Shown piece after piece: positions 40,899 through 51,112 of a DNA stretch of 64,000 bases. The notes beneath the pieces were generated by a model. The model was not told the origin of the DNA, searched no databases, and saw only the letters and a program-made list of their open reading frames with translations. The DNA comes from Cystobacter fuscus DSM 2262. Lineage in GTDB: Bacteria > Myxococcota > Myxococcia > Myxococcales > Myxococcaceae. The number at the start of each line of letters is the position of its first letter. Within the stretch, counting starts at the first letter, position 1. Where the stretch lies: assembly GCF_000335475.2 (NCBI RefSeq), contig NZ_ANAH02000012.1:1-64000 (forward strand). The letters run 5' to 3'. The translations under genes and the position numbers were made by a program.

Positions 40899-41936
40899 TC
40901 AGAAGAAGCTGAGCTGGGTGCCGGACTTCATGGGGCGGCGAAAGGGGCTCTCCTTGTCGCCGTCCACCTCCATGGGCGCGCTCGTGTTCAGCCCCAAGCG
41001 GCGCGCGGTGGAGGAGAAGAGCTGATGGAGGGTGTCGGCGTAGAGGCCCTCCCCCCGCATGCGGACGCGGAAGCGCGGGTCGTTGAGCTCGCCGCCGCGC
41101 GTCTCGCGGATGCGGTGCAGGACGCGCTCGGCGCGCAGGGGGAGCTTCTCGCGCAGCCGCTGCTCGAAGACGCCCTGTACGGGGCCGGGCAGGCGCAGCA
41201 GGGTGGAGAAGGCCCGGGTGGCGCCCGCCTCCTTCGCCGCGGTGAGCACGCGCACCATGTCCTCGTCGTTGAGCCCGGGGATGAGGGGGGCGACGGCCAC
41301 GCACACGGAGATGCCCGCGGAGGCGAGCCGCTCGATGGTGAGCAGGCGCCGGCGGGGTGAGGCCACATAGGGCTCCATGGCGTGCGCCACGGCCTCGTCA
41401 TGGAAGGGGAGGGTGATGGCCACCGTCAGCCTTGCTTTCTGGGCGAGTGTCTGGAGCACGTCCAGGTCGCGCTCGATGAGGGGCCCCTTGGTGATGATGC
41501 CCACGGGGTTGCGGTACTCGGCGCACACCTCCAGGCAGGCGCGCGTGAGGCGGAGCGAGGCCTCGAGGGGCTGGTAGCAGTCGGTGACGCCACTGAAGGC
41601 GACCGTCTCGCCCTTCCAGCTCTTGCGCTCGAAGGCGTCACGCAGGAGCTGCGCGGCGCGGGGCTTCACCACGAGCTTCGTCTCGAAGTCGGTGCCGGCG
41701 CCGAAGCCGAGGTACTCGTGGTAGGGCCGGGCGTAGCAGTACGCGCAGGCATGGAGGCAGCCGCGGTACGGGTTGACGCTCCAGGTGAAGCCCACGTCGG
41801 GGCTGTCGTTGCGTCCGAGCACCTCGCGGCTGTGGTCCTCGAGCACCTCCAGCTTCGTGGGAGGAATCTCCTCCAGGTACTCCACGGCGGTGGTGTCCCA
41901 GGGGTTGGGCGGATTGGAGACGGGACGCGGCTTCAC
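40899..41936 (-). CDS. PA0069-family radical SAM protein (SplB-like)
   Basis: The 345-residue protein has the radical SAM cluster motif as NPYRGCLHACAYCYARPYHE, with three Cys in CxxxCxxC spacing. It is followed by FGAGTDFETKLVVK and later VAFSGVTDCYQPLE. This combination defines the PA0069 subgroup related to spore photoproduct lyase. The substrate is unknown. The C-terminal part (SFSTLLRLPGPVQGVF-like helix and the GTQLSFF end) is also family-typical. The gene converges with the M13 peptidase and stands alone. Confidence 0.9.
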   Translation of the reverse strand: MKPRPVSNPPNPWDTTAVEYLEEIPPTKLEVLEDHSREVLGRNDSPDVGFTWSVNPYRGCLHACAYCYARPYHEYLGFGAGTDFETKLVVKPRAAQLLRDAFERKSWKGETVAFSGVTDCYQPLEASLRLTRACLEVCAEYRNPVGIITKGPLIERDLDVLQTLAQKARLTVAITLPFHDEAVAHAMEPYVASPRRRLLTIERLASAGISVCVAVAPLIPGLNDEDMVRVLTAAKEAGATRAFSTLLRLPGPVQGVFEQRLREKLPLRAERVLHRIRETRGGELNDPRFRVRMRGEGLYADTLHQLFSSTARRLGLNTSAPMEVDGDKESPFRRPMKSGTQLSFF

Positions 41937-41994
41937 CCACTCAGGGTGGGTCTGAAAGGACGTTCAGTCAAGTAGGCTCGTGGCCCCAAAAGGC

Positions 41995-42043
41995 GAAGGG
42001 CCTGGAACCTCTGGAGGACTTCTCCAGGAGTTCCAGGCCCTTC
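41995..42043 (-). terminator. Long hairpin terminator downstream of tRNA-Gly
   Basis: GAAGGGCCTGGAAC (41995-42008) pairs over 14 bp with GTTCCAGGCCCTTC (42030-42043), and further pairing continues inward. Read leftward, the stem is followed by CGCCTTTTGG. It is a convincing intrinsic terminator for the tRNA transcript. Confidence 0.85.
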
Positions 42044-42045
42044 AG

Positions 42046-42118
42046 AGCGGCGGACCGGGTTCGAACCGGCGACCCCGAGCTTGGGAAGCTCGTGCTCTAC
42101 CAGCTGAGCTACCACCGC
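42046..42118 (-). tRNA. tRNA-Gly (anticodon CCC)
   Basis: Read leftward, a 73-nt cloverleaf forms. The acceptor GCGGTGG pairs with CCGCCGC (one G-U pair). The D-arm is GCTCAGCTGGTAGAGC. The anticodon stem CGAGC/GCTCG encloses the loop TTCCCAA with anticodon CCC. The T-arm loop is GTTCGAACC. The discriminator is U, and CCA is not encoded. It reads GGG codons. No integrated element is attached to its 3' end. Confidence 0.95.
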
Positions 42119-42184
42119 GCGGCGAGCGAGGAGGAAAGTAGAAGGCCCACCGCTGCTTGTCAACGAGAAGTCTCGCGGGCGGAG

Positions 42185-44101
42185 CTACTCGCCCTCCTCG
42201 ACAGTGAGTTGGTAGGCATCCTGGAAGTTGGCCTCGCGGTTGCGCGCGTCGCGCACCTCCAGCACGTAGACGTCGGGCTCGGCGCTGTAGCGGATGGTCT
42301 CGGCCTGATCGCCCTTGGCCCGGTCGGACGTCTGCACGAGCGACAGCTTGCCGTCCTCGCCCAGGCGGTGCAGGTACAGGCCCACGTCCACCTTGAGGAT
42401 GCCCAAGAGCGTGGCCCGGATGGGCGTGCGCACCGGCCGGTCCGACAAGTCCAACCGGTAGTAGTCCACGTCCTTGAGCGGATAGACGGTGCCCCGCACT
42501 GCCTTGCCGAGGGTGAGTTCGGTGGCGCGGTCCGCGCTGTTGTTCGGCTCACGCTCCTGGCTGCCATCGTCGGGCACGGTGGTGATGGAGATGCGGTAGG
42601 GCTGCTCCGCGTTCTCGTAGTCGCGCACCCACTTGCCATCCTGCTTGCGCGAGGCCCCCTGCACCCGGAAGTAGCAGGTGCCGCTGCAGGCCACGTTGTT
42701 GAGGCGCTCGGGCTCCTTGATGGCGCCATCGTTGGCGCGCTGGAGCACCGTCTCCTTCTGACCCTCGCCCTCGGGGGGTTGGATGACGGACAGTTCCACG
42801 TCCACGCGCTCCACGCCCGACAGCTCCACCCGGGCGAGCACCGGCTCGGCCGTCTTCAGGACGAAGTGGTCCACGTCGCCCTTGGGCGAGAGGAAGCCCT
42901 CCTTGTAGCCCGCGAGCGGCAGGGCCGTGGCCTTGTACAACTCGTCATTGGGCTCCAGCTCCGCGTTGGCCCCGGCTTCCTCCAGGGTCACCGTGAGCGA
43001 GTAGGCCTTCTCGGTGTTGAAGCCCCGCTTCGCGTCCTTGCCCGTCCCACTCCAGCCGCTCTTCACGACCAGGTACACCACGCGATCGGTCGCCCGGGCG
43101 CCCACGTTGCGCAGCGACAGGCCCTCCCCCTCGACGCTCTTGGTGGTGAACAGCGGAGCCTCGGCGGCCGTGAGGACCGACAGCTCCGTGCGCACGCCCT
43201 CCACTCCCACCAGATCGATCTTCAGCGCCACCGCGGGAGGCTCTTCCGGCACGGGGGCGGGCTGATTCGGCAGGGGGACGGGAATGGGGACCTGGAGCGG
43301 CTCGCTCGGCGGGGGCTCCTGCTGGGCGGTGGCGGACGGGTCCTGGTCCGAGGGCTCCGCGGGCTGTCCCGGAGCGGGCTCGGTGGGCGGCTCGCTGGGA
43401 GCGCCGGGCGGGGGCGCCGCCGGGGCGGCCGTGGGCGTGCTTCCGGCGTCGTTCGCGTCCGGGGCGGCGGGGGCCGGGGCGGCGGGGGCCTGGGCCGTCT
43501 CGGGCAGCTCCAGCCGGTACCAGTCCTCGTCTCCCGCGTGGCCGATGAAGCCGGCCACCGTCTGGCCCAGCTGCAGGGGCGTGGCGTCCACGGCCCGATC
43601 ATTGGGCTCGCGCTCCACGCCGTCCTCGGGGACGTGGTAGCGCACCTCGAGGGTGTAGGCGCCGCCCGTGCCCTTGCGGGCCGAGGCCACGCGCACCCAC
43701 CGCTCGCCCTCGACGAAGAGGTTGGGGTAGCGCTCGGGCTTGCCCACCCCGGCGCTGTTGAGGTTGGCGCTGCGCACGCCGGGCGCGTCGTACACCTCGA
43801 GCACCACGTCTCCGCCGGGAATGCCGGAGACGCTCACGTCCGCCACGCGCGGGGTGCTCGGGGCGAGCCGGTACCAGTCCTCATCGGGCTTGGATGGATC
43901 CGCGCCGAGGCTGGCGCTCACCGTCGCGTCGCGGGCGAGGGTGATCGCCTGCTCGGGCCGATCATCGGGTTCCTTCTCCTCGAGCTGATCGGGCCCGGTG
44001 ACCACGGGACCCGCGTCGGGAACCGAAACCTCCTTGTTCGAGCAGCCATTCGGGCAGCCGGCCAGCAACAGGCACAGCCACACCCCACCCAGACGTCGCA
44101 T
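42185..44101 (-). CDS. Large lipoprotein with repeated pre-peptidase-like (PPC) beta domains
   Basis: The ATG at 44101 (AGAGGGAA site) gives about 638 residues. An upstream ATG at 44119 lacks a site. The lipoprotein leader is VWLCLLLAGC. Four beta-domain repeats are recognisable by the recurring pattern "EPNDR...A..L..G....G.I....D.DWYRL" (for example EKEPDDRPEQAITL, EREPNDRAVDATPL, ELEPNDELYKATAL, EREPNNSADRATEL). This is the signature of bacterial pre-peptidase C-terminal-like domains. A long Pro/Ala/Glu linker splits the second repeat (about residues 215-285). It is probably an outer-membrane-anchored surface protein. The function is unknown. Confidence 0.8.
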   Translation of the reverse strand: MRRLGGVWLCLLLAGCPNGCSNKEVSVPDAGPVVTGPDQLEEKEPDDRPEQAITLARDATVSASLGADPSKPDEDWYRLAPSTPRVADVSVSGIPGGDVVLEVYDAPGVRSANLNSAGVGKPERYPNLFVEGERWVRVASARKGTGGAYTLEVRYHVPEDGVEREPNDRAVDATPLQLGQTVAGFIGHAGDEDWYRLELPETAQAPAAPAPAAPDANDAGSTPTAAPAAPPPGAPSEPPTEPAPGQPAEPSDQDPSATAQQEPPPSEPLQVPIPVPLPNQPAPVPEEPPAVALKIDLVGVEGVRTELSVLTAAEAPLFTTKSVEGEGLSLRNVGARATDRVVYLVVKSGWSGTGKDAKRGFNTEKAYSLTVTLEEAGANAELEPNDELYKATALPLAGYKEGFLSPKGDVDHFVLKTAEPVLARVELSGVERVDVELSVIQPPEGEGQKETVLQRANDGAIKEPERLNNVACSGTCYFRVQGASRKQDGKWVRDYENAEQPYRISITTVPDDGSQEREPNNSADRATELTLGKAVRGTVYPLKDVDYYRLDLSDRPVRTPIRATLLGILKVDVGLYLHRLGEDGKLSLVQTSDRAKGDQAETIRYSAEPDVYVLEVRDARNREANFQDAYQLTVEEGE

Positions 44102-44292
44102 TCCGTTCCCTCTTGGCATTCGCCCGCCTACTCAATCCCCTGGTGGCCGGGTGTCAAGGTCCGCCAACAGGCGGGCTGACGCTTTCATCCCGGCGGAGGG
44201 ACGAGTGAAGACACGAGGGGTCGTTTTCGGGCCCGTCGGGTGGACGGGAGCCCGGTGGGGCGGGACGGAACGGGGGCCGAAGCGCGAGGGGC

Positions 44293-44682
44293 TCAGCCGG
44301 CGGCGGTCTTCCTCTTGGCGTTGAAGTGCCGGAAGAAGTCGATGATTTCCTGCTCGGCGACCTTGGCGTCGGTGGCGTCGGCGAACTCCGACTCGAGGAA
44401 CATGCCGCCACACGACTCGCAGGTGTCGTAGCTCAGCGGATGCTGACGGTCTCCGCCGTCGACCCGGACGAGATCCACCTGGCACTCGGGGCACTGGCCC
44501 GTGAGCGCATTCGCGTCGACCTTGCCTCCCTGGCTCTCGAGCCCAGGCAGGTTGTTGTGGAGCAGGATCCGGTTGAGATCCGCGACGTCAATCCAGAGGC
44601 CGCCGCAATCTCCACACTTGCGCAACGTCTCGTGGTCCCCTTCGAGATCAACCATCTCGACGCTGCAACCGGGGCAATTCAT
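44293..44682 (-). CDS. Zinc-ribbon (TFIIB-type) domain protein
   Basis: A 129-residue soluble protein with two zinc-ribbon units: MNCPGCSVEM with KCGDCGGLWID, and GQCPECQVDL with TCESCGGMFLE. The C-x-x-C / C-x-x-CGG-x-W/F pattern is that of the zf-TFIIB (YbbC-like) family. A helical, charged tail follows. There is no catalytic motif. Such proteins are widespread but uncharacterised. It stands alone between a lipoprotein gene and murA. Confidence 0.85.
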   Translation of the reverse strand: MNCPGCSVEMVDLEGDHETLRKCGDCGGLWIDVADLNRILLHNNLPGLESQGGKVDANALTGQCPECQVDLVRVDGGDRQHPLSYDTCESCGGMFLESEFADATDAKVAEQEIIDFFRHFNAKRKTAAG

Positions 44683-44848
44683 GGGGTGGATCTTTCTCCT
44701 GTTGGGGGAGCCGAGCTCCCGTGGGGTGCGGTCCGGGTCACGGCTTGCCCCCGGGCGTTCACGGAATGATAGGTCGCATGATTTTTCAGATGCAACCCAA
44801 CCCCCGCATTGTGTTCACGCACCCAACCCTCGGACCACCCCCCGGGGC

Positions 44849-46114
44849 TCAGGCCTTGACGCGGACGATGTCGGCCCCCAGGTCACGCAGCTTGCGCTCC
44901 AAGCGCTCGTAGCCTCGATCCAGGTGGTAGATGCGCTGGACCTCGGTCTTGCCCTCGGCCCGGAGACCGGCCAGGACCAGCGAGGCACTGGCTCTCAGGT
45001 CGGTGGCCATGACGGGGGCGCCCGAGAGGGAGCGCACCCCCTTCACCACCGCCGTATGCCCCTGGATGGTGATGTCGGCTCCCATGCGGTGCAGTTCCGG
45101 CACGTGCATGAAGCGGTTCTCGAAGATGCGCTCGGAGATGACCGAGGTGCCGTTGGCCACCGTCATCAACCCCATGAGCTGGGCCTGCATGTCCGTGGGG
45201 AAGCCCGGGTGCTCGGCCGTCTTCACGTCCACCGATTGGATGACCGGGGGAGCCTTCACCCGGATTCCCCCCTCCTCGGTCGTCACGGTGCAGCCCGTCT
45301 CGCGCAGCTTGAGGATGATGGGCTCCATGTGCTCGGGCACCACGCGCCGCACCAGCACGTCACCGCCAGTGATAGCGGCGGCCACCATGAGCGTGCCCGC
45401 CTCGATGCGATCCGGGAGGATGGCGTGCTCCACGGGGTTGAGCCCGTCCACCCCGTCGATGGTGATGACGGAGGTGCCCGCGCCCTGGATGCGCGCTCCC
45501 ATCTTGTTGAGCACCCGGGCGAGCTCCTCCACCTCGGGCTCGCGCGCGCAGTTCTCCAGCACGCTGCGGCCCTGGGCGAGCACCGCCGCCATCATCACGT
45601 TCTCCGTGCCCGTCACGGTGATGACGTCGAAGTTGACGGTGCCGCCGCGCAGGCGCTTCGCCGTCGCCTCGACATAGCCCTCGGTGAGGTGGATGTCCGC
45701 GCCCAGGGCCTTGAGGCCCTTGAGGTGCTGATCGATGGGGCGCGCCCCGATGGCACACCCACCCGGCATGGACACGCGCGCCCGGCCGAAGCGGGCCACC
45801 AGCGGGCCGAGCACCAGCACCGAGGCGCGCATCGTCTTCACCAGGTCATACGGCGCCTCGGGGTGGATGGGCCCCTCGATGGCCACCTCGCACACGTCCG
45901 AGCGCTCGCCCGTCAGCCGCGCCGTGCCACAGCCCATGGTGCCGAGCACCTTGAGCATGGTCGTCACGTCCGCCAGGTCCGGCACGTTGCGGTAGACGCT
46001 CCTGCCGTCCGCGAGCAGCGCCGAGGCGAGGATGGGCAGCGCGGCGTTCTTCGCACCCGACACGGTCACCTCACCCTTGAGGGGGTGACCACCCTTCACG
46101 ACGATCTTGTCCAT
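44849..46114 (-). CDS. murA: UDP-N-acetylglucosamine 1-carboxyvinyltransferase
   Basis: MurA transfers enolpyruvate from PEP to UDP-GlcNAc, the first committed step of peptidoglycan synthesis and the target of fosfomycin. The 421-residue length is standard. [12 protein letters not shown] (residues 19-30) carries the catalytic Lys22-Asn23 pair. [12 protein letters not shown] places the fosfomycin-sensitive Cys at 120, so this enzyme should be fosfomycin-sensitive. It follows prmC by 12 bp in the prfA-prmC-murA operon. Confidence 0.97.
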   Translation of the reverse strand: MDKIVVKGGHPLKGEVTVSGAKNAALPILASALLADGRSVYRNVPDLADVTTMLKVLGTMGCGTARLTGERSDVCEVAIEGPIHPEAPYDLVKTMRASVLVLGPLVARFGRARVSMPGGCAIGARPIDQHLKGLKALGADIHLTEGYVEATAKRLRGGTVNFDVITVTGTENVMMAAVLAQGRSVLENCAREPEVEELARVLNKMGARIQGAGTSVITIDGVDGLNPVEHAILPDRIEAGTLMVAAAITGGDVLVRRVVPEHMEPIILKLRETGCTVTTEEGGIRVKAPPVIQSVDVKTAEHPGFPTDMQAQLMGLMTVANGTSVISERIFENRFMHVPELHRMGADITIQGHTAVVKGVRSLSGAPVMATDLRASASLVLAGLRAEGKTEVQRIYHLDRGYERLERKLRDLGADIVRVKA

Positions 46115-46126
46115 CTGTCCCGTCTC

Positions 46127-47004
46127 TCACCCCCGTGGCTGGTTGGCCACGGGTTGTGTCCCGAAAGCGAGGCGCTCCCGCCGCTCCAGATCCTTCTCCA
46201 CCCGCGCGTTCTCGTAGCCCGCGGCCTGGAGGAGGGCCTGAACGGCGGGGCCCTGTGTTTCGCCGATTTCCATTGCAAGCAGCCCGCCAGGCACGAGGAC
46301 ACGGCGGGCCCCCTGGATCACCTGACGCAGCAGCGCGAGCCCATCCGGCCCCCCGTCGAGCGCCATCCGGGGCTCGCGGCGCACCTCGGCGGACAGGCCC
46401 GGAATCTCGCCCGAGGCGATGTAGGGCGGATTGGACACCACCACCTGGAAGCGGGCGTCCGGGGGCAGGGGGGTGTAGAGGCTGCCGTGCAGCACACTCA
46501 CCCGGTCCGCCACGCCCAGGGCCTGGGAGTTCTCCCGCGCGAGCGCGCAGGCGTCCGGGGACAGGTCCGTGGCGAGCACGGTGGCCTGGGGCCGCTCGGC
46601 CGCGAGACTGATGGCGATGCAGCCCGAGCCCGTGCACACGTCCAGCGCGGTGCCGGGGCCGTCCTTGGGCAGCGCGTGCAGGGCGGCCTCCACCAGCAGC
46701 TCCGTCTCGGGCCGGGGGATGAGCACGCGCGCGTCCACCTTGAAGGGGCGGTTGTAGAACTCGCGCACGCCGGTGAGGTACTGGGTGGGCTCGCCCGCCA
46801 TGCGCCGCGCGATGAGCGCCTTGAAGGCGGCGAGCTCCTCCTTGTCCAGCGGCCGGTCCAGGTCCACGTACAGGCGCACCCGGGTCGTCTTGAGCACGTG
46901 GGCGAGCAGCACCTCGGTGGTGAGCCGGGGCGCGTCCACGCCCTTCTTCTCGAAGTGCTGCGTCGTCCAGGTGAGGACCCGGCGGATGGTCCAGATCTCC
47001 TCGC

Positions 47005-47008
<4 letters not shown>
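46127..47008 (-). CDS. prmC: Release factor glutamine methyltransferase
   Basis: PrmC methylates the glutamine of the GGQ motif in release factors. The 293-residue protein has the helical N-terminal domain, the [15 protein letters not shown] AdoMet-binding loop (about 122-136) and the catalytic NPPY (193-196). Its start overlaps the prfA stop by 4 bp, linking enzyme and substrate genes directly. Confidence 0.96.
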
Positions 47009-48096
<1,088 letters not shown>

Positions 48097-48251
48097 CGGT
48101 GTGGGCTCGGGGTTGTGCCCCGTTGTCTGGCCCCTGGCAAGGCCGGACGGGGCCAAGAAATTCCGTGGACTTCCAGTCCCAGAGCGTGAAAAAAGGGCGG
48201 TTCGCCGCCTTTCCGTGCGGCTCCATTCCGCCGAAACGGAGTACCAAGAAG

Positions 48252-48356
48252 ATGCCTGCCCAGAAGGGAAACCGCAGCAAGAAGAAGCTGTCCAACCGCG
48301 CTGGTTCGAAGAAGGCGGCCCTCAAGCGCCGCCGCGCCCGCGAGCGCCGCAAGTAG
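48252..48356 (+). CDS. Small very basic protein, 34 residues
   Basis: A short open frame reads [20 protein letters not shown] and then [12 protein letters not shown]. More than half of the residues are Lys or Arg. A GGAG sequence precedes the ATG by 11 bp, and a perfect hairpin follows 11 bp after the stop. The organisation (start site, short gene, hairpin) argues for a real transcript, divergent from prfA. The composition suggests nucleic-acid binding, perhaps on ribosomes or DNA. No family is recognised. A non-coding RNA or chance frame remains possible. Confidence 0.5.
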   Translation: MPAQKGNRSKKKLSNRAGSKKAALKRRRARERRK

Positions 48357-48367
48357 TTCGCCGTACG

Positions 48368-48396
48368 CCTCCTCCCCTGGTCCGAAGGGGAGGGGG
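48368..48396 (+). terminator. Hairpin after the 34-residue basic gene
   Basis: CTCCCCT (48372-48378) pairs with AGGGGAG (48386-48392), and pairing extends outward to 48368/48396. There is no clear U-tract. It lies 11 bp after the stop of the small basic gene. Confidence 0.5.
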
Positions 48397-48541
48397 CAAG
48401 CCTTCCCCACCCCGCGCGCTGGATCCCTGGGGAGCTGGTCATTAGGTCTTCCCAGGATAGGACCCTCCGGGCACTTGCCGGGAGGGATGGCTCTTGCTTG
48501 CGCCGTGAAAGTGGCGGCGCGTAGATTGATTTCGCGAGTTC

Positions 48542-49357
48542 ATGGCCCGGGAAAAGGACAACATCGCTCTCTCCGACGAGCACAACTCACGTGGCATCGA
48601 GTTGGCGGATCGCGGGTGGCTGGACGAGGCCATCAAGGAGTTCAAGAAGGCGATCGATCTCGATCCCGACTCCGCTCACGCCCACGACAACCTCGCCACC
48701 GTCTACGCGGAGAAGAAGCTCTATCGCGAGGCGCTGGGCGAGTACCTCACCGCGCTGAAGCTGGAGCCGGAAAGCCCCACCGCGCACTACAACCTCGCCT
48801 GCTTCCTCTCCACGCACGCCGACGAGATGGCGGTGGTGGAGTACCGCGAGGCGATCGAGCTGGATCCGGAGTACCCGGACGCGCACCTCAACCTGGGCCT
48901 CACCTACGCGGACCAGGGGCGCATCGAGGAGGCCATGCGCGAGTTGCAGACGGCCATCGAGCTGGAGCCCCAGGACGCCTTCCCCCGGCACGAGCTCGCC
49001 GCGCTGCTGATGGACGAGGGGGATTACCGCTCGGCCATCACCCAGCTCAAGGAAGTGGTGCGGCTGGAGGCCGACAACTTCGAGGCGCACCTGGACCTGG
49101 GCATCTGCTACGCCCAGAAGGGCTTCTACGCCGAGGCGGAGCGCTCCTACGAGAAGGCGAGCGCGCTCAACGCGGAGGACTTGCTGCTCAACTACAACCT
49201 GGCCGCGCTCTACGCGCTCTGGGGCCGCCGGGCCGATGCGTTGACCTTCCTGCAAAAGGCCGTGGCGGCCGATCGCACGAAGGTTCAGGGTTGGCTCGCC
49301 ACGGATACGATGTTCGACTCGTTGAAGAGCGATCCCGGGTTCGAGGCGCTCTTCTGA
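48542..49357 (+). CDS. TPR-repeat protein
   Basis: The 271-residue protein is built of about seven 34-residue tetratricopeptide repeats from residue 12 on (RGIELADRGWLDEAIKEFKK, NLATVYAEKKLYREALGEYL, NLGLTYADQGRIEEAMRELQ and so on). There is no signal peptide. The last 25 residues (WLATDTMFDSLKSDPGFEAL) resemble the C-terminal cap seen in other TPR proteins. A general scaffold role is likely. The CorC/HlyC-like gene follows after 52 bp. Confidence 0.85.
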   Translation: MAREKDNIALSDEHNSRGIELADRGWLDEAIKEFKKAIDLDPDSAHAHDNLATVYAEKKLYREALGEYLTALKLEPESPTAHYNLACFLSTHADEMAVVEYREAIELDPEYPDAHLNLGLTYADQGRIEEAMRELQTAIELEPQDAFPRHELAALLMDEGDYRSAITQLKEVVRLEADNFEAHLDLGICYAQKGFYAEAERSYEKASALNAEDLLLNYNLAALYALWGRRADALTFLQKAVAADRTKVQGWLATDTMFDSLKSDPGFEALF

Positions 49358-49409
49358 GCCCTCCCGCGAGCCCTCTCCAGGGCTCTTCTTCGAGCCCCTG
49401 AGTCCCACC

Positions 49410-50750
49410 ATGGAATGGGTTTTCCTCGGCCTGGCGCTGCTGCTGGTGGTCGCCAACGGCTTCTTCGTGGCGACCGAGTTCGCCATCGTGAAGATTCGCC
49501 CCACGCGCCTGCAGGCGTTGGTGGATGACGGACGGCCGGGGTCGGCCACCGCCATGAAGATGGTGGACAAGCTGGACGCGTACCTGTCCGCCACGCAGTT
49601 CGGCATCACGCTCGCGTCGCTGGGACTGGGCTGGCTCGGGGAACCGGCGTTCGCCCACCTGCTGGAGCCCGTGCTGACGCGGGTGGTGCCCGAGGCGGCG
49701 GGGCCCACGCTGGCGCACTCGATTTCGGTGGCCGTCGCGTTCGCCATCATCACCTTCCTGCACATCGTGCTCGGGGAGCTGGCGCCCAAGAGCCTCGCCA
49801 TCCAGCGCGCCGAGGCGACGACGCTCGCGGTGGCGCTGCCCATGCGCGCCTTCTACTTCGTCTTCTATCCGGCCATCTGGCTGCTCAACGCGCTGGCCGG
49901 CTGGGTGCTCAAGGCGTTCGGCATGCACACCGCGCACGAGTCCCAGGACGCGCACAACGAGGACGAGCTGCGCGTCATCCTCCACAGCTCCGCCCAGGCG
50001 GGCGCCATCACCACCGCGCGCGCCGAGCTGCTCGAGCGCTCGCTGGAGATGGCGCAGAAGTCGGCGCGCCAGGTGATGGTGCCGCGCCACCAGGTGAAGT
50101 TCCTCGACATGGAGGAGCCCCTGGACAAGTGCGTCGCGGACGCGCGCGCGGCGGGCCACACGTGGCTGCCGGTGTGCCGCGGCAACATGGACGAGGTGGA
50201 GGGGGTGGTGAACGTGAAGGACCTCTTCTTCCTCCTGTCCCGAGGTGAGCTGCGCAGCCTGTCCCAGGTGCAGCGGCCGGTGCTGTACGTGCCGGAGCAC
50301 GTGACGCTCGAGCAGCTGCTCAACGAGTTCCGCCGTCGGCGCCGGCAGACGGCCCTCGTCGTGGACGAGCACGGAGGCACCTCGGGCCTGGTGACGATCG
50401 CGGATGTGGTGGCGGAGATCGTCGGCGACGTGGCCGAGCTGGGGCGGCGCGTGGACGAGGTGCGCTCGCTGCCCGGTGGGCGCTTCGAGCTGCCCGGCTC
50501 CGCGCAGCTGGATGACCTGGAGGACCGGCTGGACGTGTCGTTCAAGCTGGATGACGAGGACGTCGAGGTGACGACGATCGCCGGCTACCTCATGGCGAAG
50601 CTGGGCCGCATCCCCCTCAAGGGCGACGTGCTCAAGCTGGACATGTGGCGCATCCAGGTGGAGGAGGTCGATGGCCCCCGCGTGGTGAAGGTGACGGTGG
50701 AGCCCCAGGCCAGCCCCAAGCCCCCGGTGACGGCGGCTCCGGAGGCCTGA
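49410..50750 (+). CDS. Hemolysin-family/CNNM-like membrane protein (DUF21-CBS-CorC)
   Basis: The 446-residue protein has the DUF21 membrane domain at residues 1-190 (hydrophobic start FLGLALLLVVANGFFVATEF, later IITFLHIVLGELAPKSLAIQ). A CBS pair follows (about 210-340, with VMVPRHQVKFLDMEEPLD and TALVVDEHGGTSGLVTIADV). A CorC_HlyC transporter-associated domain is at the C-terminus. The family includes CNNM/CorB magnesium transporters, and ADP/ATP-type nucleotides bind the CBS pair. Despite the historical name, no hemolytic activity is implied. Confidence 0.92.
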   Translation: MEWVFLGLALLLVVANGFFVATEFAIVKIRPTRLQALVDDGRPGSATAMKMVDKLDAYLSATQFGITLASLGLGWLGEPAFAHLLEPVLTRVVPEAAGPTLAHSISVAVAFAIITFLHIVLGELAPKSLAIQRAEATTLAVALPMRAFYFVFYPAIWLLNALAGWVLKAFGMHTAHESQDAHNEDELRVILHSSAQAGAITTARAELLERSLEMAQKSARQVMVPRHQVKFLDMEEPLDKCVADARAAGHTWLPVCRGNMDEVEGVVNVKDLFFLLSRGELRSLSQVQRPVLYVPEHVTLEQLLNEFRRRRRQTALVVDEHGGTSGLVTIADVVAEIVGDVAELGRRVDEVRSLPGGRFELPGSAQLDDLEDRLDVSFKLDDEDVEVTTIAGYLMAKLGRIPLKGDVLKLDMWRIQVEEVDGPRVVKVTVEPQASPKPPVTAAPEA

Positions 50751-51112
50751 AGCCCGGGAGGCGCTCCTCGCGCCACCCCGACACGCGCTGGCGGCGCCGC
50801 CGTGTCAGAGGGGGGTGCTACACCCTCGCGGGACGCTCCCGTGAGGAGCGAGAGGGCGAGCAGGGCCTTGATCGAGGGATGCCTCCAGGAAGCGCGGAGG
50901 GACGGTAGCGTCTGTTCCCCTTCCCACAACCCCCGGGTTGTCGGGTGGGGACGAGCGCGTCCGCCCACGCGAATGCATGGGCTGGGCGGGCGTCATGCTT
51001 GATCGGTCGAAAACTTGCGTGCTACTCGTCCAGAATCGCTCCGGAGCCGATTTTTCGGCCTCGGCGCCGTTTCTCGTCCGTCCGCACCTTCTTCTCGGGA
51101 GCCCTTTCCCTC
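50751..51112. other. Intergenic region upstream of smc
   Basis: These 362 bp hold the hairpin at 50780-50806 and presumably the smc promoter. Composition dips around 50990-51060 (cttgatcggtcgaaaacttg), where a promoter is most likely. I see no gene, although the smc frame stays open upstream to 50945. Confidence 0.5.
50780..50806 (+). terminator. Hairpin downstream of the CorC/HlyC-like gene
   Basis: GACACG (50780-50785) and CGTGTC (50801-50806) enclose a GC-rich, self-complementary loop 30 bp after the stop codon. There is no U-tract, so it is a candidate only. Confidence 0.45.

Noticed and set aside
42046-42118. tRNA-Gly as an integration site of the defence island
   Set aside because: The tRNA is 10 kb from the island, its 3' end is not duplicated, and no integrase gene lies beside it.
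42092-44179. 695-codon rightward frame over the PPC lipoprotein and tRNA
   Set aside because: It would read through a tRNA gene and has no recognisable domain. The leftward lipoprotein has a leader and repeats.
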